Of a DNA stretch of 64,000 nucleotides, positions 9,546-19,601 are shown piece after piece. Location of the stretch: contig NZ_FOUO01000006.1 of NCBI RefSeq assembly GCF_900114895.1, positions 121,411 through 185,410 of the forward strand, in the 5' to 3' direction. The position numbers and the translations under genes are program-made. Origin of the DNA: Ectothiorhodospira mobilis (lineage in GTDB: Bacteria; Pseudomonadota; Gammaproteobacteria; Ectothiorhodospirales; Ectothiorhodospiraceae). The stretch's first letter is position 1. Each line of letters opens with the position of its first letter. The notes below the pieces were generated by a model that saw only the letters and a list, made by a program, of their open reading frames with translations, had not been told where the DNA came from and did not search any database.

Positions 9546-9914
9546 ATGTTCGATTTCGGATTCTGGGAACTGGTCGTGGTGGGCCTGGTGGCGCTCCTGG
9601 TGGTGGGCCCGGAGCGCCTGCCGCGTCTCGCCCGTGAGGTGGGCCGCTGGGTGGGCAAGATCAAGCAGTTCGTCACCAGCGTGCGTTCGGATATCGAACA
9701 GGAGATCAAGGCCGACGAACTCCGGCGCATGCTGGAGGACCAGGAGAAGGAGATCCATCGCCTCAAGACCATGATGGAGGACACGGAACAGGACCTGCGC
9801 CGGGAGGTCCACCAGGCGCAGGACAAGGCGGAATCCGCGGCCCGCGAGGCCGGTGCGCGCAGCGGGGAACACACGTCCCCCGGCGAAACGCCAGCGAAGG
9901 CCCGAGATGACTGA
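9546..9914 (+). CDS. tatB: Sec-independent protein translocase TatB
   Basis: Twin-arginine signal receptor subunit acting with TatC. The N-terminus [26 protein letters not shown] has the TatB-type Glu and Gly-Pro-Glu hinge; the rest is a long charged coiled-coil tail. 122 residues. Overlaps tatC by 8 bp. Confidence 0.95.
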   Translation: MFDFGFWELVVVGLVALLVVGPERLPRLAREVGRWVGKIKQFVTSVRSDIEQEIKADELRRMLEDQEKEIHRLKTMMEDTEQDLRREVHQAQDKAESAAREAGARSGEHTSPGETPAKARDD

Positions 9915-10782
9915 ACCCAGCGACACCCCGGAAAAGGAAGCCAGCGACGGCGGCGGCAGCCTGCTGTCCCATCTGGTGGAACTGCGCACCCGCCTGCTCA
10001 AGGGGGTGCTGGCCGTGCTCGTGATCTTCCTGGCCCTGTTCCCCTTCGCCAACGACATCTACACCTTCCTGGCCGGTCCCCTGATGGTGCACCTGCCGGA
10101 GGGCACCAGCATGATCGCCATCGAGGTGGCGGCACCGTTCCTCATCCCCTTCAAGCTGGTGCTCATGCTGGCCATCGTCATCGCGGTGCCCTTCCTGCTC
10201 TACCAGGCCTGGGCCTTCATCGCCCCGGGCCTGTACCGCCACGAGAAGCGCCTGGCCATGCCGCTGCTGATCTCCAGCACCCTGCTGTTCTATCTGGGCA
10301 TGGCCTTCGCCTATTACGTGGTCTTCCCCCTGATCTTCGCCTTCTTCACCTCGTCGGCCCCGGCGGGGGTGTCGGTGATGACGGACATCTCCCGTTATCT
10401 CGACTTCGTCATCCTGCTGTTTCTGGCCTTCGGCATCGCCTTTGAGGTGCCCATCGCCACCATCCTGCTGGTGGCCATGGGGATCACCACCCCGAAGCAG
10501 CTGGCCGCCAAGCGCCCCTATGTCATCGTGGGGGTGTTCGTGGTGGGGATGATCCTCACCCCCCCGGACATCATCTCCCAGACCCTGCTGGCCCTGCCCA
10601 TGTGGCTGCTGTTCGAGATCGGCATCATCCTGGCCCGCATGCTGGTGCGGCAGCGGGAAAAGGAAAAATCAGAGGGCGGCGGGGATGAAACCCATCGTCC
10701 CCTTTCCGGGTCCGAACTGGATGAGGAGCTGGACCGGGCCGAGGCCGAGGAACGCCGCAACACCCAGAGACAGGACACCTGA
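9907..10782 (+). CDS. tatC: Sec-independent protein translocase TatC
   Basis: Core polytopic receptor of the Tat system, six transmembrane helices expected. The [11 protein letters not shown]-terminal motif and the conserved F(A/E)VP and LTPPD segments are present. The C-terminal tail is longer and more acidic than in E. coli, in line with a halophile. 291 residues; stop directly abuts the gpmI start. Confidence 0.96.
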   Translation: MTEPSDTPEKEASDGGGSLLSHLVELRTRLLKGVLAVLVIFLALFPFANDIYTFLAGPLMVHLPEGTSMIAIEVAAPFLIPFKLVLMLAIVIAVPFLLYQAWAFIAPGLYRHEKRLAMPLLISSTLLFYLGMAFAYYVVFPLIFAFFTSSAPAGVSVMTDISRYLDFVILLFLAFGIAFEVPIATILLVAMGITTPKQLAAKRPYVIVGVFVVGMILTPPDIISQTLLALPMWLLFEIGIILARMLVRQREKEKSEGGGDETHRPLSGSELDEELDRAEAEERRNTQRQDT

Positions 10783-12351
10783 ATGACGCAGCCGTCCATG
10801 AACCCCCCCCGCCGCCCCACGCTGCTGATCATCATGGATGGCGTGGGCGTCAATCCGGGCAAGCTGAACAACGCCTACCACGACGCCGCCACGCCGCGGC
10901 TGGATGCCTGCCTCTCCCGCCACACCCATACCCTCATCGAGGCCTCCGGGCGGGCGGTGGGGCTGCCGGACGGGCAGATGGGCAACTCCGAGGTGGGCCA
11001 CCTCACCCTGGGCTGCGGCAGCATCATCCGCCAGGATCTGGTGCGCATCGACGATGCCATCGCCGATGGCGCCCTGGAGGACAACGCCGCCCTGAAAGAC
11101 GCCCTGGACGCGGCCCGTGAGGCGGGAAGGCCGCTGCACCTGGTGGGGCTGGTCTCCGATGGCGGGGTGCACAGCCACACCCGGCACCTGCACGCCCTGG
11201 TGCGCCTGTGCGCCCGGAAAGGGGTCAAGCCGGTGGTGCACATGATCACCGACGGCCGCGACACCGCCCCCAAGTCCGCCCCCCGCTACCTACCGGAACT
11301 GGAGTCCCTGCTCAAAGCGGCGGGCGGCGGCATCGCCACCGTCAGCGGCCGCTACTACGCCATGGACCGGGACCGGCGCTGGGAGCGCACGCAACTGGCC
11401 TTCGACGCCCTGGTGCACGGCCAGGGGGAGAAGGCCGGCAGCGCCGCTGCGGCCATCGAGGCGGCCTACCAGGCGGGGGAGACCGACGAGTTCATCCGCC
11501 CGCGGGTGGTGGACCGCCACGGCCTCATCCGCTCCGGCGATCCGGTGCTGTTCTTCAACTTCCGCAACGACCGGCCGCGGCAGCTCACCGCCGCCCTGAG
11601 CCAGGCGGACTTCGATGCCTTCGACCGGGGCGGGTTCGAGCCCGTGACCGTCACCTGCCTGACCCTCTACGACGAGCGCTTCGGTCTGCCCGTGGCCTTC
11701 CCGCCGGAGCGCCCGCAGATGACCCTGGCGCGGCTGCTCAGCGACCGGGGCCTGGGGCAGTTCCACTGCGCCGAGACGGAGAAGTACGCCCACGTCACCT
11801 TCTTCTTCAACGGCGGGCGGGAGGAGCCGTTCCCCGGCGAGGACCACGTCATGATCCCCTCGCCCAAGGTGGCCACCTACGACCTGCAGCCGGAGATGAG
11901 CGCGCCGCAGGTGGCGGATGCGGTCATCGAGGCCATGGGCAGCGGCAAATACGCCTTCATCCTGGTGAACTTCGCCAATGGCGACATGGTGGGCCACACC
12001 GCCGTGTACGAGGCGGTGGTGGCCGCCGTGGAGGCGGTGGACACCCAGGTGGGCCGGCTGCTGGACGCGGCCGAGGAGACGGGCTATTCGGTGGTGCTCA
12101 CCGCCGATCACGGCAACTGCGAGGAACTCATCGATCCGGCCACCGGTGAGCCCCAGACCCAGCACAGCACCTACCCGGTGTCCTGCACCGTCATCGACCG
12201 TTCCCAGTGGCGCCTGCGCACCGGCGGCGGGCTCAGCGACATCGCCCCCACGGTGCTGCAACTCATGGGCCTGGAGCAGCCCGAGGAGATGACCGGACGC
12301 ACGCTGCTGCTGGAGGAGATCCCACCAGCGGGGGACGGGGAGGGGGCCTGA
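10783..12351 (+). CDS. gpmI: Cofactor-independent phosphoglycerate mutase
   Basis: Interconverts 3- and 2-phosphoglycerate in glycolysis and gluconeogenesis; a Mn-dependent alkaline-phosphatase-fold enzyme. The phosphoserine nucleophile is Ser69 in MGNSEVGH, and metal ligands are seen in IMDGVG, FANGDMVGHT and TADHGN. 522 residues, usual length. Follows tatC without a gap, so it may be read from the same transcript. Confidence 0.96.
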   Translation: MTQPSMNPPRRPTLLIIMDGVGVNPGKLNNAYHDAATPRLDACLSRHTHTLIEASGRAVGLPDGQMGNSEVGHLTLGCGSIIRQDLVRIDDAIADGALEDNAALKDALDAAREAGRPLHLVGLVSDGGVHSHTRHLHALVRLCARKGVKPVVHMITDGRDTAPKSAPRYLPELESLLKAAGGGIATVSGRYYAMDRDRRWERTQLAFDALVHGQGEKAGSAAAAIEAAYQAGETDEFIRPRVVDRHGLIRSGDPVLFFNFRNDRPRQLTAALSQADFDAFDRGGFEPVTVTCLTLYDERFGLPVAFPPERPQMTLARLLSDRGLGQFHCAETEKYAHVTFFFNGGREEPFPGEDHVMIPSPKVATYDLQPEMSAPQVADAVIEAMGSGKYAFILVNFANGDMVGHTAVYEAVVAAVEAVDTQVGRLLDAAEETGYSVVLTADHGNCEELIDPATGEPQTQHSTYPVSCTVIDRSQWRLRTGGGLSDIAPTVLQLMGLEQPEEMTGRTLLLEEIPPAGDGEGA

Positions 12352-12352
12352 T

Positions 12353-12386
12353 CCGCCCTGTCCGCAGGGGGGTCAGGACAGGGCGG
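12353..12386. terminator. Strong hairpin between convergent gpmI and FHA gene
   Basis: An uninterrupted 11-bp stem, CCGCCCTGTCC with GGACAGGGCGG, and a 12-nt loop immediately after the gpmI stop and across the stop of the opposing gene. It lacks a U run, so termination would be bidirectional and imperfect. Confidence 0.45.
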
Positions 12387-12891
12387 TCCTGCAATAGAAG
12401 TACACCAGGTCCTCGCCGTTCTCCCCCAGGGGGCGGCCCAGGCTGAGGTAGCCCGAACCCTGCAGCACCGCCTCCCCGGCATGCACCCGCCGCACCTCGC
12501 CGCCGGGACCCTGCACGAAGGTCCCGTTCAGGCTCTGATCCAGCAGCACGAACTGGCCGTCCCGGTGGACGATGAGGGCATGCTCCCGGGAGATGTGCCC
12601 CTGGGGGATCACCAGGTCGCAGCTGCGGCGCCGCCCCATGAGAAAGGGTTCCCGCCGCTGTGCGGGTACGTGGATCACGGCGTCCCGGTGATGCAGCAGC
12701 AGGCTGTCCCCGCCGCCGGCGTGCGGGGGCGGTGCGGGGGTATCCGATACCCCGGGGGCCGGGACGCCGCTGCCGCGCCGGTCCACCAGCCGCCGGCGGT
12801 TCTGGGTCACCCACTCCCCGTGCCGGTCCCGGAACGGGTATACCGGCCGGCCGCGGTAGCGGCGTCGTTCCCCCCTGCGTCTGGTGTCCAT
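12373..12891 (-). CDS. FHA-domain protein of unknown role
   Basis: The C-terminal 90 residues form a forkhead-associated domain that binds phosphothreonine: the GRRRSCDLVI, SREHALI and LNGTFVQG strands carry the conserved Arg, Ser and Asn. The N-terminal 80 residues are Arg-rich (RRRGERRRYRGR) and probably disordered. I use ATG 12891, since the upstream extension has no family support. It is divergent from gspC; FHA proteins accompany type VI and some other secretion systems, but a link to the gsp genes here is only positional. Confidence 0.75.
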   Translation of the reverse strand: MDTRRRGERRRYRGRPVYPFRDRHGEWVTQNRRRLVDRRGSGVPAPGVSDTPAPPPHAGGGDSLLLHHRDAVIHVPAQRREPFLMGRRRSCDLVIPQGHISREHALIVHRDGQFVLLDQSLNGTFVQGPGGEVRRVHAGEAVLQGSGYLSLGRPLGENGEDLVYFYCRTALS

Positions 12892-13022
12892 GGGTCGCCC
12901 CTCCGGGCCTGGCGTCAACCGGAGCCGGAGTATAGCCCATGCCCTTGGCGCGGACCCATGGCCGGCCCGGCTTGCCATCGCCCCCGCCCGTGTTAGCATC
13001 TGCCCAAGACCCCTCGTATTCC

Positions 13023-13916
13023 ATGGTCAACCCCATGCCCATCCCCCTGCGGTCCCCCCATGCCGGCCTTGCGGCCCTGGTGCGCGAACCCGCCCGGGCC
13101 GCCCCCTGGGCGACGGCCCTGCTGGTGATCGCCCTTGGGGTCTCCCTGGCGCAGCTCACCTGGCGCATCCCGGCCCCCCTGGCGGGTATCCCCGTGGCGG
13201 TCCCTGCGGCGGTGGACGTCCCCCCGGTGGCGCCGGGGGGCGGGGAGGAGGCCAGCCTGGAGACGGTGGCGGGGCTGCACCTCTTCGGCCGCGCCCCCCG
13301 GGAGGCAACGGCGCGGGCGGTGCCGGTGGAGGCCCCCGAGACCCGCCTGCGCCTGGAGCTCAAGGGGGTGGTGGCCCTGGAGACCAGCGACGGGGGCGTC
13401 GCCCTCATCGCCGGGGAGGGGGAGGACGAACGCCATTACCGGGTGGGGAACGACCTCCCCGGCGGGGCCACCCTGGAGCAGATCCTGCCGGACCGGGTGA
13501 TCCTCTCCCGGGACGGCCGCTTCGAGATGCTGCGCCTGCCCCGGGAGCGGCTGGAGGCGCGTGCGGTGACCCCGATCCCCGGGGCGGGGGATACCGGTCT
13601 GGCCTCGGCCCTGGCCCAGCGCCGGGAGGCCTGGTTGCGGGAGCCGCGCCGCTTCTTGGAAGTGGTGCGGGTGCGCCCGGTGATGTCCGGCGGGCGCCTC
13701 AAGGGCTTTGCCGTCTCGCCCCGGCGGGAGGCGGCGCTGTTTCGCCGCGCGGGTCTGGAACCGGGGGACGTGGTCACCGCGGTCAACGGCCGGGACCTGA
13801 CCTCCGTGGGCGACCCCCGGGCGGTGATGGAGGCGCTCGCCTCGGCCAACGCCATCACCTTGCAGGTGGAGCGGGATGGCCGCAGCCGCACCCTGACCCT
13901 GCCTCTGGGCCCATGA
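13023..13916 (+). CDS. gspC: Type II secretion protein C
   Basis: Inner-membrane protein linking the platform to the outer-membrane secretin. One N-terminal transmembrane helix (near residues 25-45), a homology-region domain (LHLFGRAP ... LKGVVALE ... HYRVGNDLPGGATLEQILPDRVIL) that binds the secretin N0 domain, and a C-terminal PDZ domain (FRRAGLEPGDVVTAVNG). 297 residues. First gene of the gsp cluster, 61 bp before gspD. Confidence 0.93.
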   Translation: MVNPMPIPLRSPHAGLAALVREPARAAPWATALLVIALGVSLAQLTWRIPAPLAGIPVAVPAAVDVPPVAPGGGEEASLETVAGLHLFGRAPREATARAVPVEAPETRLRLELKGVVALETSDGGVALIAGEGEDERHYRVGNDLPGGATLEQILPDRVILSRDGRFEMLRLPRERLEARAVTPIPGAGDTGLASALAQRREAWLREPRRFLEVVRVRPVMSGGRLKGFAVSPRREAALFRRAGLEPGDVVTAVNGRDLTSVGDPRAVMEALASANAITLQVERDGRSRTLTLPLGP

Positions 13917-13977
13917 CGGGTCCCGGGCCCGCCCGTGCCGGGGCGATAACCCATACACACCGCAGGATCGGAGGACA

Positions 13978-15984
13978 GTGGTGATCTTCAACGCATGGCT
14001 CGACCGGAAACGGGGCGCCCCCTGGCGCGCCGCCCTGCTGCTCCTGCTCCTGCTCCCCTGGTCGGCACCCACCGCCCCGGCGCAGGAGGGGGGCGGACGG
14101 GCCACCCTGAACTTCAACGACGTGGATATCCAGGCGGTGATCCACTACGTCGCCGAGGAGACCGGCGTCAACTTCATCGTCGATCCCCGGGTACGGGGCA
14201 AGGTCACCCTGGTGTCCGGGCGGCCCGTGGGGCAGGACGAGCTCTACGATATCTTTCTCTCCGTGCTGCGGGTGCACGGCTTTGCCGCCGTGGAGACGGA
14301 CGGCGTGGTGAAGCTGATCCCCGACGCCCTGGCCAAGCAGGCGGAGGTGTCCATTCCGGGGCCGGGGGAGGGCGTGCGCAGCGGGGCGTTCGTCACCCGC
14401 GTGGTGGCGGTGGAACACGTGGATGCGGCCCAGCTGGTGCCCATCCTGCGCCCCCTGGTGCCCCAGAGCGGCCATCTGGCCGCCGCCAGTGAGTCCAATG
14501 CCCTGGTGATCGCCGACACCGCGGCCAATGTGGAGCGCCTGGTGCAGATCGTGCGCCGGGTGGACCGACCCATGACCCCGGGCATGGAGGTGATCCCCCT
14601 GGAGCATGCCGCCGCCAGCGAGGTGGCGGCCATCGTCGGCGACCTGGAGGCGGCCGAGGGGAGTGGCCGTGCCGCCGCCCGGCTGCGGGCCATGGCCGAC
14701 AGCCGCACCAACAGCGTCCTGTTGTCGGGCCCCCAGGAGCAGCGTATGGCCGCCCGTGCCCTCATCTCCCACCTGGACGTGCCCGTGGATGGCGGCCATA
14801 TCCAGGTGATCTATCTGCGCTATGCCGAGGCCGGGGACGTGGCCGAGGTGCTGGAGGGCCTGTCGGGTGCCTTCGAAGACCAGGAAGGCGGTTCCGAGGC
14901 CCCGGAGATCCACGTCCAGGCCCACGAGAGCACCAATGCCCTGGTGGTCAGTGCCCCGCCGGAGCTCATGGGTGAGTTGCGCTCCGTGGTGCGGCGGCTG
15001 GACGTGCGCCGCGCCCAGGTGTTGGTGGAGGCGGTCATCGCCGAGGTGTCCGACGAGCGGGCGCGGGAGCTGGGGGTGCAGTGGGGGGTCGGTTCCGAAC
15101 GGGACGGCGTGGGTATCATCGACTTCGGCCGCGCCACCCCCGGCCTGTCGGAACTGGGCATGGCGGCGGAGACGGGCGACTGGTCCGGGGTGGAGCTGGG
15201 GGACGGGCTCACCCTGGGGGGCATCGGCCGTTCCGGGCGGGTGCACATCGCCGCCCTGATCCGGGCCCTGTCCGGTGACTCCGCCAGCAACATCCTCTCC
15301 ACCCCCAGCCTGCTCACCATGGACAACGAGGAGGCGGAGATCGTGGTGGGGCAGAACGTCCCCTTCCGCACGGGCCGCGCCATCGAGGAGTCGGGCCAGG
15401 CCTTCGATACCATCCAGCGCCAGGATGTGGGGGTGAAGCTCACCGTGCGCCCGCAGATCAACGAGGGTAACGCCGTGAAGCTGGAGATCGAGCAGGAGGT
15501 CTCGCAACTGGCCGCCGGGGCCTCCGGTTCGGGCCAGGATGCGGCGGACCTGATCACCAACAAGCGCAGCCTGCGCACCACCGTGCTGGTGGACGACGGC
15601 CAGATGGTGGTGCTGGGCGGGCTCATCGACGATGTCCTCATCCAGACCCGCGACCAGGTGCCGGGGCTGGGCTCCATCCCCGGCCTGGGCCGGCTGTTCC
15701 GCTACGACACCGTCCGCAAGGAGAAGCGCAATCTCATGGTGTTCCTCAAGCCCGTGATCGTGCGCGACCGGGCCACCCAGACGGCCCTCACCGCAGGCAA
15801 GTACGACTATATCCGCGCCCGCCAGATGGCCTCCCGCGGGCGCGGGGCCCTGATGCTGCCGGAGGACGCCGTGCCGGTGCTGCCGCAATGGGAGGCACTC
15901 CTGCACCTGCCGCCCCCCTTCGAGGCGGACCCCTCCGCAGGGGAGGGAGGACTGCGGGTGCTGCCGCCGCCGGTGACGCCATGA
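13978..15984 (+). CDS. gspD: Type II secretion secretin
   Basis: Forms the outer-membrane pore. A cleavable signal peptide ([20 protein letters not shown]) is followed by N0 ([12 protein letters not shown]), three KH-like N domains and the C-terminal secretin core with [10 protein letters not shown] and [14 protein letters not shown] motifs. 668 residues. The start is a GTG (13978 or the adjacent 13981) behind a GGAGGA site. No gspS pilotin was recognised in the window. Overlaps gspE by 4 bp. Confidence 0.95.
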   Translation: MVIFNAWLDRKRGAPWRAALLLLLLLPWSAPTAPAQEGGGRATLNFNDVDIQAVIHYVAEETGVNFIVDPRVRGKVTLVSGRPVGQDELYDIFLSVLRVHGFAAVETDGVVKLIPDALAKQAEVSIPGPGEGVRSGAFVTRVVAVEHVDAAQLVPILRPLVPQSGHLAAASESNALVIADTAANVERLVQIVRRVDRPMTPGMEVIPLEHAAASEVAAIVGDLEAAEGSGRAAARLRAMADSRTNSVLLSGPQEQRMAARALISHLDVPVDGGHIQVIYLRYAEAGDVAEVLEGLSGAFEDQEGGSEAPEIHVQAHESTNALVVSAPPELMGELRSVVRRLDVRRAQVLVEAVIAEVSDERARELGVQWGVGSERDGVGIIDFGRATPGLSELGMAAETGDWSGVELGDGLTLGGIGRSGRVHIAALIRALSGDSASNILSTPSLLTMDNEEAEIVVGQNVPFRTGRAIEESGQAFDTIQRQDVGVKLTVRPQINEGNAVKLEIEQEVSQLAAGASGSGQDAADLITNKRSLRTTVLVDDGQMVVLGGLIDDVLIQTRDQVPGLGSIPGLGRLFRYDTVRKEKRNLMVFLKPVIVRDRATQTALTAGKYDYIRARQMASRGRGALMLPEDAVPVLPQWEALLHLPPPFEADPSAGEGGLRVLPPPVTP

Positions 15985-17531
15985 ATGCACCCCGCCCCCT
16001 GGAGGCCGTTGCCCACGCCGCCGGGGACCGCGAGGCCGCCGAGACCGTGGACGCCCGCGGTATCGGCTTTGGCTTCGCCCGGCGCCACGGCGTGGTGGTG
16101 CTGGAGGACGAGGGCGACGGCCAGGCGGTGCATGTGGTCTGTCGCGAGGATGTGCACCCCCTGAGCCTGGCGGAACTGCGCCGCTACCTGGGCCGGCCCC
16201 TGCACCTGGAGCCGGTGTCCGCCGAGCGCTTCGAGGCGGTGCTCCAGGCCCGCTACGAGCGCAGCGCCAACGACGCCATGCAGCTCATGGAGGGGATCGG
16301 CGGTGACGAGGACCTGGACAGCGTCGCCCAGAGCCTGGGGGAACCGGAGGACCTGCTGGAGACAGAAGACGACGCCCCCATCATCCGGCTCATCAACGCC
16401 CTGCTCACCGAGGCGGTGAAGGAGAACGCCTCGGACATCCACATCGAGCCCTTCGAGCGCCGTCTCACCGTGCGCTTTCGCGTGGACGGGGTGCTGCGGG
16501 AGGTGCTGGAGCCGCCGCGGGTGCTGGCGCCGCTGATCACCTCCCGCATCAAGGTCATGGCGCGCCTGGACATCGCCGAGAAGCGCCTGCCCCAGGACGG
16601 GCGCATCCCCCTGAAGATCGCCGGCCGGGCGGTGGACGTGCGCGTCTCCACCCTGCCCTGCGGCCACGGCGAGCGGGTGGTGCTGCGCCTGCTGGACAAG
16701 CAGGCGGGACGCCTGGATCTGACCCACCTGGGCATGGACGACATCACCCTTAAGGCCATGGAGCGGGTCATCGCCCGGCCCCACGGCATCGTCCTGGTCA
16801 CCGGTCCCACCGGCTCGGGCAAGACCACCACCCTCTACGCCGCCCTGAGCCGGCTCAACGACCGCAAGCGCAACATCCTCACGGTGGAGGACCCCATCGA
16901 GTACGACCTGGACGGCATCGGCCAGACCCAGATCAACAGCAAGGTGGACATGACCTTCGCCCGGGGGCTGCGGGCCATCCTGCGCCAGGACCCGGACGTG
17001 GTCATGGTGGGGGAGATCCGCGACGTGGACACCGTGCATATCGCCGTGCAGGCCAGCCTCACCGGGCACCTGGTCTTCTCCACCCTGCACACCAACACCG
17101 CCGTGGGGGCCATCACCCGCCTGCGGGACATGGGGGTGGAACCCTTCCTGCTCTCCTCCACCCTGGCGGGGCTGCTGGCCCAGCGCCTGGTGCGGGTGCT
17201 CTGCCCCCACTGCCGCCGCCCGGACCGGGCCACGGAGGCGGAACGCCGCCTCCTGGGCCTGCCGCCGGGGGAGGATCCCACCCTGTACCGCGCCACCGGC
17301 TGCCCCGAGTGCAACCACCTGGGCTACCGCGGCCGCACCGGCCTCTACGAACTGGTGGAGGTGGACGACACCCTGCGCTGCCTCATCCACGACGGCGCCG
17401 GGGAACAGGCCCTGGAGCGCCATGCCCGCCGCCACACCCCCAGCATCCGCCAGGACGGGCTGCGCCGCATCCTGGCGGGGGAGACCACCGTGGAGGAGGT
17501 GCTGCGGGTGACCAAGGAGGACCTTGGCTGA
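15981..17531 (+). CDS. gspE: Type II secretion ATPase
   Basis: Cytoplasmic hexameric ATPase powering pseudopilus assembly. Walker [11 protein letters not shown] lies near residue 275, the Asp and His boxes follow, and Walker B sits in the [12 protein letters not shown] segment. A zinc-binding tetracysteine is seen as CPHC and CPEC (near residues 408 and 441). 516 residues. Starts at ATG 15981, overlapping the gspD stop. Confidence 0.96.
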   Translation: MNAPRPLEAVAHAAGDREAAETVDARGIGFGFARRHGVVVLEDEGDGQAVHVVCREDVHPLSLAELRRYLGRPLHLEPVSAERFEAVLQARYERSANDAMQLMEGIGGDEDLDSVAQSLGEPEDLLETEDDAPIIRLINALLTEAVKENASDIHIEPFERRLTVRFRVDGVLREVLEPPRVLAPLITSRIKVMARLDIAEKRLPQDGRIPLKIAGRAVDVRVSTLPCGHGERVVLRLLDKQAGRLDLTHLGMDDITLKAMERVIARPHGIVLVTGPTGSGKTTTLYAALSRLNDRKRNILTVEDPIEYDLDGIGQTQINSKVDMTFARGLRAILRQDPDVVMVGEIRDVDTVHIAVQASLTGHLVFSTLHTNTAVGAITRLRDMGVEPFLLSSTLAGLLAQRLVRVLCPHCRRPDRATEAERRLLGLPPGEDPTLYRATGCPECNHLGYRGRTGLYELVEVDDTLRCLIHDGAGEQALERHARRHTPSIRQDGLRRILAGETTVEEVLRVTKEDLG

Positions 17532-17534
17532 GCC

Positions 17535-18749
17535 ATGCCCGCCTTCGAGTACACCGCCCTGCGCCCCGACGGCCGCCAGGCCCGGGGGGTCCTGGAGGGG
17601 GACAGCCCGCGCCAGGTGCGCCAGCAGCTGCGGGAATCGGGTCTTACCCCCCTGGCCGTGGAGGCGGTGCAGCAACGGGAAGGCCGGCGCCCGCGCCTGC
17701 CGGGCCTGGCCCGGGGCGCGAGCCCCATGGACCTGGCCCTGCTCACGCGCCAGCTGGCCACCCTGGTGCGCTCCGGTCTGCCCCTGGAGGAGGCCTTGGG
17801 CACCGTGGCGCGGCAGACGGAGAAGGCCCGCATCCGCGGCATGCTCGTGGCGGTGCGCACCCGGGTCATGGAGGGCCACACCCTGGCCCGGGGCCTGGGG
17901 GATTTCCCCCATGTCTTCCCGGACATCTACCGCACCACGGTGGATGCGGGTGAACGCTCCGGCCATCTGGACGCCGTCCTGGATCGCCTGGCGGATTACA
18001 CCGAAAACCGCCAGCAGATGCGCCAGAAGATCCAGCTGGCCCTGTTCTATCCCGCCGTGCTCACCGCCATGGCCCTGCTGGTGACCCTGGCCCTGCTCAC
18101 CTACGTGGTGCCGGAGGTGGTGCAGGTGTTCGAGGGCATCGGCCAGGAACTGCCCTGGCTCACCCGTGCCCTCATCGCCGTGAGCGACGGCCTGCGGGCC
18201 TGGGGGCCGTATCTCCTGGGGCTCGGGATCCTGGTGGGCCTGGCCCTGCGCTGGCTGCTGCGCCGGGAGGGCCCGCAGCGGGCCTGGCATGCCCTGGTGC
18301 TGCGCCTGCCCCTGGTGGGCCGCCTCAACCGGGGGGTGAACACCGCCCGGTTCGCCCGTACCCTGTCCATCCTCTCCGCCAGCGGCGTGGATGTCCTGGA
18401 GGCCCTGCGCATCGGCTCCGGGGTCATCGCCAACCGCCCCATGCGCGAGGCGGTGGACGCCGTGGCCCGCCGCGTGCGCGAGGGCTCGGGCATCGGTGCC
18501 GCCCTGGAACGCACCGGCCAGTTCCCCCCCATGACGGTGCACCTGATCCGCAGCGGCGAGGCCAGCGGCGACCTGGATCGCATGCTGGAACGGGCGGCGC
18601 TGAACCAGGAGCGGGAGCTGGAGGCCCGCATCGCCCTGCTCATGGGGATCCTGGAGCCGGTGATGATCCTGGTGATGGGCCTGGTGGTGCTGTTGATCGT
18701 GCTGGCCATCCTCCTGCCCATCTTCGAACTGAACCAGCTGGTGGCATGA
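17535..18749 (+). CDS. gspF: Type II secretion inner-membrane platform protein
   Basis: Three-transmembrane platform protein around which pseudopilins assemble. Two duplicated T2SSF domains (about residues 70-195 and 270-395) are seen, with LTRQLATLVRSGLPLEEAL and FARTLSILSASGVDVLEAL repeats, and long hydrophobic helices. 404 residues, usual length. Followed not by gspG but by a 400-bp repeat array. Confidence 0.95.
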   Translation: MPAFEYTALRPDGRQARGVLEGDSPRQVRQQLRESGLTPLAVEAVQQREGRRPRLPGLARGASPMDLALLTRQLATLVRSGLPLEEALGTVARQTEKARIRGMLVAVRTRVMEGHTLARGLGDFPHVFPDIYRTTVDAGERSGHLDAVLDRLADYTENRQQMRQKIQLALFYPAVLTAMALLVTLALLTYVVPEVVQVFEGIGQELPWLTRALIAVSDGLRAWGPYLLGLGILVGLALRWLLRREGPQRAWHALVLRLPLVGRLNRGVNTARFARTLSILSASGVDVLEALRIGSGVIANRPMREAVDAVARRVREGSGIGAALERTGQFPPMTVHLIRSGEASGDLDRMLERAALNQERELEARIALLMGILEPVMILVMGLVVLLIVLAILLPIFELNQLVA

Positions 18750-18782
18750 TGGGGACCGGGCCGGCCGTGGCGAGGCTCCGGG

Positions 18783-19093
18783 GCCCTGCGGCGGGACGCC
18801 GTGCATCCCTCCCTGCGGGCTTGCGTGCCGCTTCCCTGCGGCGCACACCTGGGGCCTTGGCCATCGGTGGCGAGCCTCCGGGTCCGGGGGGCCCTGCGGC
18901 GGGACGCCGTGCATCCCTCCCTGCGGGCTTGCGTGCCGCTTCCCTGCGGCGCACACCTGGGGCCTTGGCCATCGGTGGCGAGCCTCCGGGTCCGGGGGGC
19001 CCTGCGGCGGGACGCCGTGTATACCTCCCTGTAGGCTTGCGCGCCGCTTCCCTGCGGCGCACACCCGCCTCCGGGCCCCCCGGCCCCGGAGGC
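18783..19093 (+). repeat. Tandem 108-bp repeat array between gspF and gspG
   Basis: This 411-bp gap between gspF and gspG holds three copies of a 108-bp unit beginning near 18783, 18891 and 18999. Each contains a small hairpin (CGGCG-GGA-CGCCG) and a larger one (GCCGC-TTCCCT-GCGGC). The third copy is cut short and ends in another stem-loop (GCCTCCGGG with CCCGGAGGC, 19069-19093). The reading frames are open through the repeats, but no protein family is recognisable. A closely related array lies at 52255-52485 in the same orientation. Confidence 0.85.
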
Positions 19094-19160
19094 TCAAGAG
19101 ACACCGGTCGTCCCAAGGGGACGGCTCCATGCCTTCAATCTATCTAAGGAGTACGCACAC

Positions 19161-19595
19161 ATGACCGTCCAAAGGCGTTTTCAGCACGGCTTCACCCTCA
19201 TCGAGGTGATGGTGGTGGTGGTGATCCTGGGCATCCTCGCCGCCATCGTCGTCCCCCGGGTCATGGACCGGCCCGATGATGCCCGCATCACCAAGGCCCG
19301 CAGCGATATCCGCGCCCTGGAGAGCGCCCTCAACCTCTATAAGCTGGATAACTACGACTACCCCACCACGGACCAGGGCCTCGATGCCCTGGTGGAGCGC
19401 CCCGACGGCCGTCCCGAGCCCCGCAACTGGCGCGAGGGCGGCTACATCGACCGCATCCCCCAGGACCCCTGGGGCCACGACTACCAGTACCTGCAGCCCG
19501 GTTCCCGTGGGGACTTCGACCTCTACAGCCTGGGGGCCGACGGCCGCCCCGGCGGCGAGGGGGTCAACGCCGATATCGGCAACTGGGAGGACTGA
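19161..19595 (+). CDS. gspG: Major pseudopilin of type II secretion
   Basis: Main subunit of the periplasmic pseudopilus. The prepilin leader ends in HG before FTLIEVMVVVVILG, with Glu5 present; calcium-site residues lie near the C-terminus (DLYSLGADG). 144 residues. An AAGGAG site precedes the ATG, giving it its own strong initiation after the repeat array. Confidence 0.96.
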   Translation: MTVQRRFQHGFTLIEVMVVVVILGILAAIVVPRVMDRPDDARITKARSDIRALESALNLYKLDNYDYPTTDQGLDALVERPDGRPEPRNWREGGYIDRIPQDPWGHDYQYLQPGSRGDFDLYSLGADGRPGGEGVNADIGNWED

Positions 19596-19601
19596 CCCGG
19601 C

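Noticed and set aside
18783..19093. A CRISPR array
   Set aside because: The 108-bp units are tandem repeats without unique spacers, and no cas genes are present.
15807..19130. A 1107-residue open frame on the minus strand opposite gspE and gspF
   Set aside because: It is the antisense of clear gsp genes and the repeat array in GC-rich DNA. Its composition (His, Gln and Gly rich) is typical of a shadow frame, and it has no family motifs.
18746..19147. Open frames across the repeat array between gspF and gspG, apparently encoding a repetitive protein
   Set aside because: Several frames on both strands are open because the unit (108 bp) is a multiple of three. There is no ribosome-binding site, and the same DNA recurs elsewhere as non-coding spacer.
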